Shown here piece after piece: positions 41,891 through 52,296 of a DNA stretch of 64,000 nt. The translations under genes were made by a program, and so were the position numbers. Every line of letters starts with the position of its first letter. Position 1 is the first letter of the stretch. The stretch lies in NCBI GenBank assembly GCA_036771835.1, contig DAIPGN010000002.1:62001-126000 (forward strand). Reading direction: 5' to 3'. The stretch comes from UBA4877 sp002399285. GTDB taxonomy: Bacteria; Bacillota; Thermoanaerobacteria; Thermoanaerobacterales; UBA4877. Under the pieces are notes generated by a model. It worked only from the letters and a program-made list of their open reading frames with translations, did no database searches and had not been told where the DNA came from.

Positions 41891-42056
41891 TATAATACCT
41901 CCTTTTAATACCTATTTTATTTTGAGCGACCGGTTTTAAGTCAGACGATCCGCATCCATGAAGTCAGGATCAGCAGCAGAAACCGATCACTCATTTCTCT
42001 TATTTTACCAGTAATACCACCGTTCATCAATATGTATGTAATCAATTTCCAGATAA

Positions 42057-42092
42057 AAACAGGGCCCCTTGTATATTCCAAGGAGCCCCACG
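42057..42092 (-). terminator. Terminator of the repeat-rich secreted protein gene
   Basis: Minus strand GGGGCTCCTTGG / CAAGGGGCCC pairs around a short AT loop and is followed by GTTTTTATCT. Confidence 0.8.
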
Positions 42093-42135
42093 GTTTATTT
42101 TACAATAATCATAGCTTTACCGCCAAATCCATTTT

Positions 42136-43257
42136 TTACTTCACATCCTCATTATGACCCGCAAACAATGACTCGGCTGCCGCTTTGGCCTGGTCCTGCG
42201 TAAGGGTGCCGTTGTCGACCAGTCCCTGCAGCGGACTTATCGAAGTATGCTCTTTGTCCTTGTCATCCTTTTTGTCCTGCATATATGCCTGACGTTCATC
42301 CTCCGTCATGTCCTTTATCTTTTCCATTTCATCCTGACGCGCCTTTTGCTGCTCATCCATATAGGACTGTATCGCATCGCTTTGGTCCTGAGTTATAGTC
42401 CCCGCGGAAACGAGATTGTCAAGCCGCTGCTGTTGTTCTTTCTGACGGGCCTGCTGTTCCTGCTCCATTTTCTCCTGAGCCTGCTGTTCAAGATATTTGC
42501 TTATATTGTCGGCCTCATCCTGCGTCAATATGCCGGCCTCCGCCAATCCACTCATGGCATCGGGCCTGCCGCCAGACTTTGTCTCCTTTTTGCCGTCAAA
42601 ATATTCCGCACGTTCTTCCTCCGTCATATCCTTTATATTGTCCATTTCGCTCTTGCGTGCCGCGTCTTCAGACTTTTTATATTCTACTATCTTATCTTCC
42701 TGCTCCTGCGTTATAAGACCCTGCTTCAGCAGAGAGTCCAGCTGATCCTTTTGCTGCTGCAGGCGCTGAGCCTCGGCCTTATCCTCAAGATATGCCTTTA
42801 TATCGTCCGCCTGTTCCTGCGTCAGTATATTACCGTCGACGGCCTGCGCCCAGAAGTCATCCTTAGCTCCCGAGGCACGGGGACCGTTGTTTTGCATATA
42901 GGCGCTGCGCTCCTCTTCCGTCATATCCTTTAGCTTATCCATCTCGGCTTTGCGTTCGCTGTTCTTCTCATCTGCAAAGGCAGACAGCTTATCCGCCGTC
43001 TCCTGGGATATTATCCCGTCTGTCACAAGGCCTTTTGTAAGATCATCCGTATCGGCCTGGCCGGCTGCGCCGCCGATACCCGGCGCGAAAAAGCCAAATC
43101 CCTTCGGTCCCCCCATTCTGCCATGTTCAGCCATACCGACAGGATCCGTCTGGGAGACGTTTGTGTTTGTATTGCTGTCGGCAAACACTGCACCCGTCGT
43201 CAAAAGCATACCTGCGATCATGGCGGAGCTTACCGCTACTTTGAACTTCTTGTTCAT
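42136..43257 (-). CDS. Secreted repeat protein (six GxxTQxxAD motifs, coiled coil)
   Basis: 373 residues from ATG 43257 (AAAGGAG upstream). A signal peptide (MNKKFKVAVSSAMIAG, cleavage near VFA-DS) is followed by a Gly-rich stretch. Then come six copies of a short motif (DGIISQETADKL, NILTQEQADDI, GLITQEQEDKI, GILTQDEADNI, GTITQDQSDAI, GTLTQDQAKAA). A second unit, EMxxIKDMTEEERxxYM, occurs three times between them. The spacers are Gln/Glu/Lys-rich and predicted coiled coil. It resembles DUF2680-like extracellular proteins. No anchor is seen. Function unknown; possibly structural or metal/ligand binding. Confidence 0.75.
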   Translation of the reverse strand: MNKKFKVAVSSAMIAGMLLTTGAVFADSNTNTNVSQTDPVGMAEHGRMGGPKGFGFFAPGIGGAAGQADTDDLTKGLVTDGIISQETADKLSAFADEKNSERKAEMDKLKDMTEEERSAYMQNNGPRASGAKDDFWAQAVDGNILTQEQADDIKAYLEDKAEAQRLQQQKDQLDSLLKQGLITQEQEDKIVEYKKSEDAARKSEMDNIKDMTEEERAEYFDGKKETKSGGRPDAMSGLAEAGILTQDEADNISKYLEQQAQEKMEQEQQARQKEQQQRLDNLVSAGTITQDQSDAIQSYMDEQQKARQDEMEKIKDMTEDERQAYMQDKKDDKDKEHTSISPLQGLVDNGTLTQDQAKAAAESLFAGHNEDVK

Positions 43258-43370
43258 GACGTCAACTCCTTTAACAAAATGATTTTTCCTGCATGCCACT
43301 TATTATAGCCCGATTTCATTACGAAACTGTTATCATTTTGTTAAAGAATTGTGAACAAGCGATCGCAATC

Positions 43371-43871
43371 TTACATTTTCAAATACTCGGAGATCACCCT
43401 GCGGGATAATTCGCCGGCCGGCATCCTGCCTGCGTCTATCGTAACGCCGGCATATTTCTCATACAGCGGCTCCCTATCGCGAAGCAGCCGCAGAAAATCC
43501 CCGCGGTCCGCGGCAAGCGGTCTCGTCCCGCTCGCTGCCGCCCTTTCATACAGGATATCCGCATCGCCCTTGAGATATATGACGGCCGAATCAGCCCTGA
43601 GACAACGCATATTCTCATCCCGGACAACCATGCCGCCGCCGGTCGCTATCACCAGATTTTCCTGGCACGCCAAAAAGCGGCACAGCCTGTATTCCATGTT
43701 CCTGAATTTACCCTCGCCGTACCGCTCAAATATTTCATTTATACTCTTATGCGACATCCTCACAATATACTTATCCGTATCGATGAAGCTCATGCCCAGG
43801 CGCGCAGCCGTCCGGGCTCCGGCCGTCGTTTTGCCCGCCCCCATATAGCCTATCAGTACAAGATTCCTCAC
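43371..43871 (-). CDS. aroK: Shikimate kinase
   Basis: 166 residues. Walker A GYMGAGKTT, the shikimate-binding region FIDTDKYIV and EYRLCRF, ATGGGMV and the lid RPLAADR are intact. It phosphorylates shikimate at O3 in the aromatic amino acid pathway. No other aro genes are nearby. It is followed upstream by ridA with an 11-base gap. Confidence 0.93.
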   Translation of the reverse strand: MRNLVLIGYMGAGKTTAGARTAARLGMSFIDTDKYIVRMSHKSINEIFERYGEGKFRNMEYRLCRFLACQENLVIATGGGMVVRDENMRCLRADSAVIYLKGDADILYERAAASGTRPLAADRGDFLRLLRDREPLYEKYAGVTIDAGRMPAGELSRRVISEYLKM

Positions 43872-43882
43872 TATTGCCGCCC

Positions 43883-44260
43883 CTATTTATGCGCCACAAG
43901 CTCTATCTCTATAAGCGCTCCCTTTGGCAGCTCGCTTATCTCTACGCAGGAACGGGCGGGCAGATCCTCCTTAAAATAATTCCCGTATATCTCGTTCACC
44001 TTGCCGAAATCATTCATATCCTTTATGAAGACTAACGTCTTTACCACGTCTCCAAATCCCATGCCGCCTTCCTTAAGAAGCGCCGCCAGATTCTCCATTA
44101 CCTGCTTTGCCTGCGCCTCTACGCCGCCTTCAGCCATCTTGCCGGAAGCGGGGTCCAGACCTATCTGACCGGAGGTGAACAGGAAACCGTCCGCCATGAC
44201 GGCTTGGGAATACGGGCCGACAGCTGCCGGAGCTGCATTGGTATTTATTATTTTTTTCAT
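43883..44260 (-). CDS. ridA: RidA-family enamine/imine deaminase
   Basis: 125 residues from ATG 44260 (GGAGAG upstream). It has the signature block AAPAAVGPYSQAV, SGQIGLDP, ENLAALLKEGG and ARSCVEISELPKGALIEIE, including the Arg that binds the substrate carboxylate. It hydrolyses reactive 2-aminoacrylate and related imines made by pyridoxal-phosphate enzymes. It probably shares a transcript with aroK. Confidence 0.95.
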   Translation of the reverse strand: MKKIINTNAAPAAVGPYSQAVMADGFLFTSGQIGLDPASGKMAEGGVEAQAKQVMENLAALLKEGGMGFGDVVKTLVFIKDMNDFGKVNEIYGNYFKEDLPARSCVEISELPKGALIEIELVAHK

Positions 44261-44397
44261 GACGCATCTCTCCTTTGAGATCATTTCTATTTATATTTTA
44301 TGCATTCGACAAGAATTTAAAAAATCCCTTCTGCCGCAATAAATATTTTATCACCTGCCTGATGCCGCGTTCCTGAGAACGTTACCTTGGGATAACA

Positions 44398-44432
44398 GTA
44401 AAGGCCGTGCCCAACCGAGGCACGGCCTTTAC
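44398..44432 (-). terminator. Terminator of rubrerythrin
   Basis: GTAAAGGCCGTGCC / GGCACGGCCTTTAC is a perfect 14-base stem with a seven-base loop. It is usable on both strands and lies 45 bases after the rubrerythrin stop. Confidence 0.75.
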
Positions 44433-44477
44433 TATTGCTATGTTGAATTCTGATCCCATGAACATGGGCAAAAGGTT

Positions 44478-44981
44478 TTAAAATTCTACGAACTTACTCC
44501 TGGGCGCTCCGCAGATCGGGCATTTCTCAGGCACCTGATTCGTCGTGGTATAACCGCATATGGAGCAGATATAGATTTTACCTATCTGAATATCTTCGCC
44601 GCCGTCAACGACCTTCTTGGCATCGCTGTACATCACCTCGTGAATCTTCTCGGCCTCTAAGGCGCCGTGGAAGGTCCTCGTCGCATCCTTCTCTTCCTGG
44701 AACTGAGATACGGCCATATATGCCGGATACATCTCGTTTACCTCATAGTGTTCTCCGTCTATGCCTGCCTGAAGGTTTTCGGATGTGGATTTGATCTCTC
44801 CCATGGTCCTATAGTGGTTTGTAGCGTGGACCTGCTCCGCATAGGATATCGCCTTGAAGAGTCTAGCCACGTTCTTCTTGCCCTCTTTCGCCGCCACATC
44901 GGAGAATATGAGGTACTTCATATGGGCCTGACTCTCCCCCGCAAATGCCACCGTTAGATCTTTATTTGTCATATCATGCAT
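44478..44981 (-). CDS. rbr: Rubrerythrin
   Basis: 167 residues, short type. The N-terminal ferritin-like four-helix domain carries the diiron ligands (FAGESQAHMKY, EQVHATNHY, HGALEAEKIHEV). The C-terminal rubredoxin-like domain has CSICGY and CPICGAP for one Fe(Cys)4. It reduces hydrogen peroxide in anaerobes. The AGGAGG site precedes ATG 44981. A perfect 11-base inverted repeat lies 78-111 bases upstream. Confidence 0.95.
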   Translation of the reverse strand: MHDMTNKDLTVAFAGESQAHMKYLIFSDVAAKEGKKNVARLFKAISYAEQVHATNHYRTMGEIKSTSENLQAGIDGEHYEVNEMYPAYMAVSQFQEEKDATRTFHGALEAEKIHEVMYSDAKKVVDGGEDIQIGKIYICSICGYTTTNQVPEKCPICGAPRSKFVEF

Positions 44982-45309
44982 GATATCTTCCTCCTATAAT
45001 ATTTATTTTCTTTTGCCTATATAATAGTTATTCGACGTTAATAATAATTCTCCTGCTTGTTTGCGAAATTTTTTTGTGTGTATTTCGCAAACCTCATGGC
45101 AATGCTGTTATTCTCTGTGTACTTAGCTATTTCTATCCTCCCTTTCTTCATTCGCCGAAACCGGTCGGCGCCTTCACAGGAGAAAACTATTATTCATAAT
45201 TGATAATTATCTTTCAAAATACGTTTTCCTTTAAAATTCTAATGACGAAACTGTTTTCATGTGTTATGATGAACAGAGTGAATAAGCAGCATCTAAAAGG
45301 AGGAAGAAC
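44982..45309. promoter_or_regulatory. Divergent intergenic region between rbr and the nitronate monooxygenase
   Basis: No gene is seen in these 328 bases. They contain a perfect inverted repeat (GTTTGCGAAAT 45059-45069 / ATTTCGCAAAC 45082-45092) and an AT-rich stretch near 45192-45212 (ATAATTGATAATTAT) that loosely resembles a PerR/Fur-type site. A TATGAT -10 candidate lies ahead of the plus-strand gene. The site calls are tentative. Confidence 0.4.
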
Positions 45310-46389
45310 GTGAAACTACCATCACTTAAAATAGGAGATTTGGAAGCCCGTTTCCCCATAATGCAGGGAGGCATGGGAGTGGGAATATCCATGTCCGGCC
45401 TGGCCGCCGCCGTAACCAATGCGGGCGGCATCGGAGTCATATCAGGACTTCATCTGTCTCTAAGCGATCCCAAATGGGGCACCGACATTAGAAGCGCCAA
45501 CATCGAGGCATTGAGGGAGGAGATAAGAAAGGCCCGGAAACTGGCACCTGGGGGTATAATAGGCGTCAATATACTGTCTGCCATAACGGAGTACAGCACC
45601 ATGGTCAGGACCGCCGTAGAAGAGGGCATAGACCTCATCATATCCGGGGCGGGACTTCCCCTGAATCTTCCCGAGTTCGTAAAGGGCACGCGCACAAAGG
45701 CCCTGCCCATAGTGTCTTCGGCAAGAGCGGCATCCATAATATGCAAGTCATGGGACAGAAAACATGAATATGCTCCCGACGCCATAATAGTAGAGGGCCC
45801 AAAGGCAGGTGGCCACCTTGGCTTTAAGCTGGAACAGCTGGCGCACATGGATATGTATAAATTGGAAAACATCGTGCCACAGGTCTTAGAGGCAATAAAA
45901 CCCTATGAACAGAAATACGGAAAGCAAATACCTGTGATCGCCGCCGGCGGAGTATTCGACGGAAAAGACATAGCGAAATTTTTGAAGATCGGCGCCAGCG
46001 GAGTGCAGATGGCGACAAGATTTGTGGCGACCTATGAGTGCGATGCATCACCGGCATTCAAACAGGCCTATGTGGACGCAAAAAAAGAGGACGTGACCAT
46101 CATAAGCAGTCCCGTCGGAATGCCGGGCAGAGCAATAAAAAACGAATTCCTCATCGACGTGGAAAAGCATGAGCGAACGCCTGATTTTTGTAAATACAAC
46201 TGCCTTTCGCCATGCAATCCCAAGAAGGCTCCCTATTGCATAGCACAGGCGCTGCTGAATGCACAGAAGGGAAATATGGCCGACGGGTTTGCATTCTGCG
46301 GCGAAAATGTATATAGGATAGACAAAATCGTGCATGTGAGCGAGCTCATGGATGAGCTTACTACTGAAGCGGAAGATAATATGGAATAA
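45310..46389 (+). CDS. Nitronate monooxygenase / FabK-like flavoprotein
   Basis: 359 residues from GTG 45310 after AAAGGAGGAAG. FMN-dependent TIM barrel: FPIMQGGMGVGIS, IIGVNILSAI, IIVEGPKAGGHLG with the catalytic-type His, and VIAAGGVFDGKDIAKFLKIGASGVQ for phosphate binding. The extended C-terminus contains a Cys-rich segment (CKYNCLSPCNPKKAPYC) found in some clostridial members. It oxidises alkyl nitronates or acts as an NADH-linked reductase; substrate uncertain. Confidence 0.88.
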   Translation: MKLPSLKIGDLEARFPIMQGGMGVGISMSGLAAAVTNAGGIGVISGLHLSLSDPKWGTDIRSANIEALREEIRKARKLAPGGIIGVNILSAITEYSTMVRTAVEEGIDLIISGAGLPLNLPEFVKGTRTKALPIVSSARAASIICKSWDRKHEYAPDAIIVEGPKAGGHLGFKLEQLAHMDMYKLENIVPQVLEAIKPYEQKYGKQIPVIAAGGVFDGKDIAKFLKIGASGVQMATRFVATYECDASPAFKQAYVDAKKEDVTIISSPVGMPGRAIKNEFLIDVEKHERTPDFCKYNCLSPCNPKKAPYCIAQALLNAQKGNMADGFAFCGENVYRIDKIVHVSELMDELTTEAEDNME

Positions 46390-46390
46390 A

Positions 46391-46428
46391 AACAGCTCTC
46401 CGGCTATATCGGAGGGCTGTTTTTTTAA
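46391..46428. terminator. Shared terminator of the nitronate monooxygenase and rbsB
   Basis: ACAGCTCTCCG / CGGAGGGCTGT stem with T-runs on both sides (TTTTTTT on the plus strand). It lies between the two convergent genes. Confidence 0.85.
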
Positions 46429-46429
46429 A

Positions 46430-47362
46430 TTACTTGGTTACTAATTTCAGATCTACCGGTATGCTTGCCGGTATCTTATCACCTTTTATCACCTTATCCG
46501 CATTTTCCACACCCAACGAGCCTATCATTTCCGGCTGCTGCGCCACGGTGGCCGCCATCCTGCCGTCCTGTACCGCCTTTACGGCATCGTCAGTGGCGTC
46601 GAATCCCACTATCATTATTCCCTTCCTGCCCGCAGTCTCTATGGACTGCAGCGCGCCCAAAGCCATCTCGTCATTCTGCGCGAACACGGCGTTTATCTCG
46701 GGCTGCGCCTGCAGTATGTTATCCATTACGTTCATTCCCTTAGTCCTGTCAAACTCTGCAGTCTGGGAAGCCACTACCTCGATCTGCGTCCCCTTTACGG
46801 CATCGGCAAATCCCTGGCCCCTCTCCCTTGCGGCCGAAGCCCCGGGTATACCTTCCAACTGCACTACCTTGCCCTTGCCATTCAGCTGCTTTACTATATA
46901 GTCGCCTGCCATCTTTCCTCCAGCCACATTGTCCGACGCTATATGGGTCACGACTTCCCCGCCGCTCGCGCTTCTGTCCAGCGTTATTACGGGTATCTTG
47001 GCGTCATTGGCAAGTTTTATCGCATTGACCACCGCGTCGCTGTCCACGGGGTTGATCATAAGCAGGCTTATGCCCTGCTGCAGTACGTCCTGGACATTGG
47101 AAAGCTCCTTGGACGAGTCGTTCTGCGAGTCGAGTACGACAAGCTGGTAACCCAGCTCATCTGCCTTCTTCTGAGCTCCGTCCTTCAGCGTTACAAAGAA
47201 CGGGTTATTCAGCGTGGAGACCACGAGACCGATCTTCTTCTGCTCTTCGGTCTTTTGTCCCTGGCTCTGCTGATCCTGCTGCTGAGGCTGGGTTGAGCCG
47301 CATCCCGCGACCATGCCCACCACGAGCAGAAGAATCAATAATGTTGATGCCAATCTTTTCAT
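46430..47362 (-). CDS. rbsB: Ribose ABC transporter substrate-binding lipoprotein
   Basis: 310 residues from ATG 47362 after AGGAGGGG. Lipoprotein signal with lipobox VAGC, Cys21, then a Gln-rich linker. The periplasmic-binding fold of the ribose type follows: IGLVVSTLNNPFFVTLKDGAQ, LINPVDSDAV, VITLDRSASGGEV, AQNDEMALGALQ and VGFDATDDAV. It captures ribose for RbsAC. It is the last gene of rbsRKDACB. A repeat remnant sits between it and rbsC. Confidence 0.95.
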   Translation of the reverse strand: MKRLASTLLILLLVVGMVAGCGSTQPQQQDQQSQGQKTEEQKKIGLVVSTLNNPFFVTLKDGAQKKADELGYQLVVLDSQNDSSKELSNVQDVLQQGISLLMINPVDSDAVVNAIKLANDAKIPVITLDRSASGGEVVTHIASDNVAGGKMAGDYIVKQLNGKGKVVQLEGIPGASAARERGQGFADAVKGTQIEVVASQTAEFDRTKGMNVMDNILQAQPEINAVFAQNDEMALGALQSIETAGRKGIMIVGFDATDDAVKAVQDGRMAATVAQQPEMIGSLGVENADKVIKGDKIPASIPVDLKLVTK

Positions 47363-47399
47363 AAATTTACCCCTCCTGATCATTTTTTTATTAAAAAAG

Positions 47400-47459
47400 G
47401 TATTTCTACCCGGATCGCGCCAAACTTGCACGATTTGTCACGGTCTGAGTATTTCTACC
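47400..47459. repeat. Dispersed-repeat remnant flanked by an 11-base direct duplication
   Basis: GTATTTCTACC occurs at 47400-47410 and again at 47449-47459, the second overlapping the rbsC stop codon. Between them lie 38 bases that include TTGCACGATTTGTCACGGTCTGA, matching one end of the large repeat. The pattern looks like an insertion with target duplication. Confidence 0.7.
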
Positions 47460-48402
47460 TTCTTTTTCTGTCAATAAGTACTGCTCCGAGTATGACGATA
47501 CCCTTTATCAATTGCTGATAATATGAGGATACGTTGAGCAGGTTGAGGCCGTTATTCAATACCCCTATTATGAGTGCGCCTATTATGGTGCCGGCCACGC
47601 TTCCCTGCCCTCCCGACAGGCTGGTGCCGCCCAGCACCACCGACGCTATGGCGTCCAGTTCGCCGCCCGAACCTGCGGTAGGCGATGCGGAGTTGAGCAT
47701 GGACGTCACGATCATTCCGCTCAAGGCCGCGGTAAGTCCGGATATCGCATAGACCAGTATCTTTATCCTGTCCGTCTTTATACCGGAAAGGCCGGCCGCT
47801 CTCTCATTGCTTCCCGTTGCGTAGATATATCTGCCCGTCGCCGTCTGACTCAATATATAGTAGGCTACGATGAGTAATATGAGCAGCACTATCACTGGAA
47901 AAGGTATCACCCATACCTTTCCGTTGCCGATGAAGGCAAAGTCATCGCCCAGTCCGGTCTTGGGCTGCCCGTTGGAATAGACCAAGGTCGCGCCTCTGGC
48001 CATGGTCATCATGGCAAGGGTGGCTATAAAGGGAGGAACATTGCCCTTGGTAACGGCCAGGCCGCTTATAAACCCTAAGGCCGTGCCTATGATAAGGCCC
48101 ACGATGATAGCGCCTGCCGCATTCATTCCGGAGTGGGACAGCCCAGCGGCCACCATGCCCGAAAATGCCAAAATCGAGCCCACCGAAAGGTCTATTCCTC
48201 CGGTGAGTATAACGAAGGTCATGCCTACCGCCATAACGGCGTTGAGCGACGTCTGCCTCAGCACGTTCAAAATGTTTCCGGTCGTCAGAAACCTCGGCGA
48301 GAGCAAACTCAGTATGATGCATAAACCGAGGAGTCCGATCAGCGACTGCAGTCCGCGCAGCACCACGGACCAATCCCTGCTTTTAGTTTGTTCCAAAGTC
48401 AT
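47455..48402 (-). CDS. rbsC: Ribose ABC transporter permease
   Basis: 315 residues with about nine membrane segments. BPD_transp_2 family: TFVILTGGIDLSVGSILAF near residue 65 and a cytoplasmic ERAAGLSGIKTDR loop that contacts the ATPase. Its last codons overlap the duplicated 11-base sequence that borders the repeat remnant. It follows rbsA by eight bases. Confidence 0.95.
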   Translation of the reverse strand: MTLEQTKSRDWSVVLRGLQSLIGLLGLCIILSLLSPRFLTTGNILNVLRQTSLNAVMAVGMTFVILTGGIDLSVGSILAFSGMVAAGLSHSGMNAAGAIIVGLIIGTALGFISGLAVTKGNVPPFIATLAMMTMARGATLVYSNGQPKTGLGDDFAFIGNGKVWVIPFPVIVLLILLIVAYYILSQTATGRYIYATGSNERAAGLSGIKTDRIKILVYAISGLTAALSGMIVTSMLNSASPTAGSGGELDAIASVVLGGTSLSGGQGSVAGTIIGALIIGVLNNGLNLLNVSSYYQQLIKGIVILGAVLIDRKRR

Positions 48403-48410
48403 ACGCCCCC

Positions 48411-49895
<1,485 letters not shown>

Positions 49896-50291
49896 TTAAA
49901 ACACCACCCCGGACCGCAAGATGATATTGCAGTATGAGGTATATTCGCCCGTTCTCACGACCGCCATGCTGTCCCTGGTCATGGCCTTCAGCTGCTCGTG
50001 ATTTACCTCTTTTACAGGTATATCGCCCAGCATCTCTCTTACCTCGTTATATACATCGGGGCTCTTTTCTTTCATCTCTCCCGCTATGATGGCTTCCTCG
50101 ACATCCAGCTCCGTGAGTATAACCCTGAGAGTCTCTATAAACCCGGGTATACCGCGGGTAAGCGCCAGGTCTATCCTCTCGGTCTCTTTGGGTATGGGCA
50201 GGCCGCTGTCTGCAATGGTTATGGTATCCTTATGCCCCATCCTGGCAATCACCCCGGAAAGCCTGTCATTTATCAGCGCCGTCTTCTTCAT
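49896..50291 (-). CDS. rbsD: D-ribose pyranase
   Basis: 131 residues: MGHKDTITIADSGLPIP near the N-terminus with the catalytic His, and the C-terminal TGEYTSYCNIILRSGVVF typical of RbsD. It speeds conversion of beta-pyranose to furanose ribose, which RbsK phosphorylates. Its start overlaps the rbsK stop by four bases. Confidence 0.95.
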   Translation of the reverse strand: MKKTALINDRLSGVIARMGHKDTITIADSGLPIPKETERIDLALTRGIPGFIETLRVILTELDVEEAIIAGEMKEKSPDVYNEVREMLGDIPVKEVNHEQLKAMTRDSMAVVRTGEYTSYCNIILRSGVVF

Positions 50292-51187
50292 ATTCCCTGC
50301 CTCCTTAAAAATTCTTCCGCTTCACCATACGTGGGGATGGAGCTCTGCGCTCCCTGCCTTGTCACGGTAACGGCCCCCACGGCATTGGCAAACCGCAGGC
50401 CAGGCCGTATATCCCCGCTGCCCAGGGACACGGCCAGGCCGCCTATAAAGGCATCTCCCGCCGCCGTGGAATCCACGGAATGCACCTTAAAACCATCTTC
50501 TCTATATCCTCTGACGCCGTCCACATAGAGACAACCCTTGGAACCCAGAGTCACGACGACCGATTTTACCCCTCTGCCCAGCAGCAACCTTGCCCCTTCC
50601 ACTATGTCATCCGTTCCCGTAAGGATCTTAAGCTCGGTCTCGTTGGGCACGATGATATCCGTAATGGGGTATATGTCATCCGAAAGCGGCCGGGCCGGAG
50701 CGGGATTCAGTATCACCTTTGTTCCCAGTCCGTGTGCCAGCCTTATGCATCCCTCCGCGGTCTCAGTAGGTATCTCCAGCTGCAGCACCACATAGTCCGC
50801 AGCCGCGATCTCATCCCGGAAACCCATGACCCAGTCCATATCCAGCCGGTAATTGGCTCCGGGATATACCACGATGGTATTGCTGCCCTCATGATCGACG
50901 TTGATGAAGGCATTGCCGGTGGCGGTATCGGCGATCTCTATCCCCGCGGTGGATATGCCTTCCCTTGCTAATGCCGCGGTGAGGGATTTACCCATGCCGT
51001 CCTTACCCACGGCGCCTATCATCATAACGTCCGCGCCTAAGCGCGCGAGGGCCACCGCTTGATTCGCCCCCTTGCCTCCCGGGCTTTGCTTAAAATGATC
51101 CGCGGTTATGGTCTCTCCCTTTGCCGGCAGATGCTGTACCGCCATGGTAAAATCCATGTTTATGCTGCCTATCACGATAGCTTTCAT
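50288..51187 (-). CDS. rbsK: Ribokinase
   Basis: 299 residues, PfkB family: GSINMDFTM, KGETITADHFKQSPGGKGANQAVALARLG near the N-terminus and DSTAAGDAFIGGLA with the catalytic Asp near 252. It makes ribose 5-phosphate, which also feeds PRPP synthesis by the prs product. It starts one base before the rbsR stop, so the cluster is compact. Confidence 0.96.
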   Translation of the reverse strand: MKAIVIGSINMDFTMAVQHLPAKGETITADHFKQSPGGKGANQAVALARLGADVMMIGAVGKDGMGKSLTAALAREGISTAGIEIADTATGNAFINVDHEGSNTIVVYPGANYRLDMDWVMGFRDEIAAADYVVLQLEIPTETAEGCIRLAHGLGTKVILNPAPARPLSDDIYPITDIIVPNETELKILTGTDDIVEGARLLLGRGVKSVVVTLGSKGCLYVDGVRGYREDGFKVHSVDSTAAGDAFIGGLAVSLGSGDIRPGLRFANAVGAVTVTRQGAQSSIPTYGEAEEFLRRQGI

Positions 51188-52192
51188 TTAAGTCGCCTTC
51201 TTTACCGAATTTCTTATGACCAGCTGGGGTTTCAGCTTTATTTCCGCCTGCTCCAGTTCCCGGCCCTCGATCAGCTTTATGAGCATCCCGGTGGCCACCT
51301 CTCCCATCTCATAGCACGGCTGCGCCACGGTGGTCAATTTGGGCTCCATGAAACCTGCTATCTGGATATCGTCAAACCCCGTGACCGATACGTCCCCCGG
51401 TACCGCGCAGCCCCTCTGCTTCAATATCTCCATGGCTCCCACGGCCGTAAGGTCATTGGCGCAGATCACCGCCGTGAATTTTTCGCCCCTGTCAAGCAGT
51501 TTAGTCATGGCCTCCTTGCCACCGGATAATTTATAGTTGCCCTCCTCGATAAGCCGCTTTTGGGCAGTCATCCCATAATCATCCAAAGCCTGCTTGAAAC
51601 CCTCGTACCGATTGCACGCGCTGCGGCCCTTCGGTCCGCCTATATATGCGACGTCCCTGTGGCCCATCTGCAGCACATAACGGGCCATCTGATACATACC
51701 GTCGAACCCGTCGCTGTATACGCCGGGCAGATGATCTATGTCCATGTACCTGTCCAGAAGCACAAAGGGCATGTCATAGTCCGTAAGCTGCTTTATGTGT
51801 CCGGATACGGGACTCGCGCTGCTGTTGAAGATTATGCCGTCCACGCATTTCTCTTTTAATACGTTTATATACAGCTCCTCTTTGTCCGCACGGTCGTCGG
51901 TATTGCAAAGGATCACGTTGTAGCCGTATATGTTGGCGGTATCCTCCACACCTCTCGCGATCTCGGGAAAGAAAGGGTTGGCTATATCGGGAAGTATGAG
52001 GCCCAAGGTGTTCGTCCTCTTGGTCACCAGCCCCCTGGCTATCCTGTTGGGCTGATACTTGAGCTCCTCCATCACCCTGAGTATCTTCTCCCTGGTTTCA
52101 TCCCCGACCCCTTCGCTTTTATGATTGATGACTCTGGACACAGTCGTTATGGATACGTTCGCCGCCTTAGCCACATCTTTTATAGTTGTCAT
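51188..52192 (-). CDS. rbsR: LacI-family repressor of the ribose operon
   Basis: 334 residues from ATG 52192 after GAGGAG. N-terminal LacI helix-turn-helix (TTIKDVAKAANVSITTVSRVINH) and a ribose-binding-type effector domain (TLGLILPDIANPFFPEIARG). It is first gene of rbsRKDACB and autoregulated, judging by two overlapping operators just downstream of its promoter (52213-52279). Ribose or ribose phosphate is the likely inducer. Confidence 0.95.
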   Translation of the reverse strand: MTTIKDVAKAANVSITTVSRVINHKSEGVGDETREKILRVMEELKYQPNRIARGLVTKRTNTLGLILPDIANPFFPEIARGVEDTANIYGYNVILCNTDDRADKEELYINVLKEKCVDGIIFNSSASPVSGHIKQLTDYDMPFVLLDRYMDIDHLPGVYSDGFDGMYQMARYVLQMGHRDVAYIGGPKGRSACNRYEGFKQALDDYGMTAQKRLIEEGNYKLSGGKEAMTKLLDRGEKFTAVICANDLTAVGAMEILKQRGCAVPGDVSVTGFDDIQIAGFMEPKLTTVAQPCYEMGEVATGMLIKLIEGRELEQAEIKLKPQLVIRNSVKKAT

Positions 52193-52212
52193 AACATTAC
52201 TCCTCAAGTTTA

Positions 52213-52279
52213 GCGTTTTACGAAAACGTTTTGCGAAAACGTTTAACTATATGATACAGCGTAGCCCCTTCCGTGTCAA
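52213..52279 (-). promoter_or_regulatory. rbs operon promoter with tandem RbsR operators
   Basis: Minus strand -35 TTGACA (52274-52279), 17 bases, -10 TATCAT (52251-52256). Between the start point and rbsR lie two overlapping inverted repeats CGTTTT-N3-AAAACG (52214-52228 and 52227-52241), 13 bases apart, of the LacI-family type. A cre-like site for CcpA cannot be excluded. Confidence 0.75.
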
Positions 52280-52296
52280 GTGCCGGTGCAAATAAA

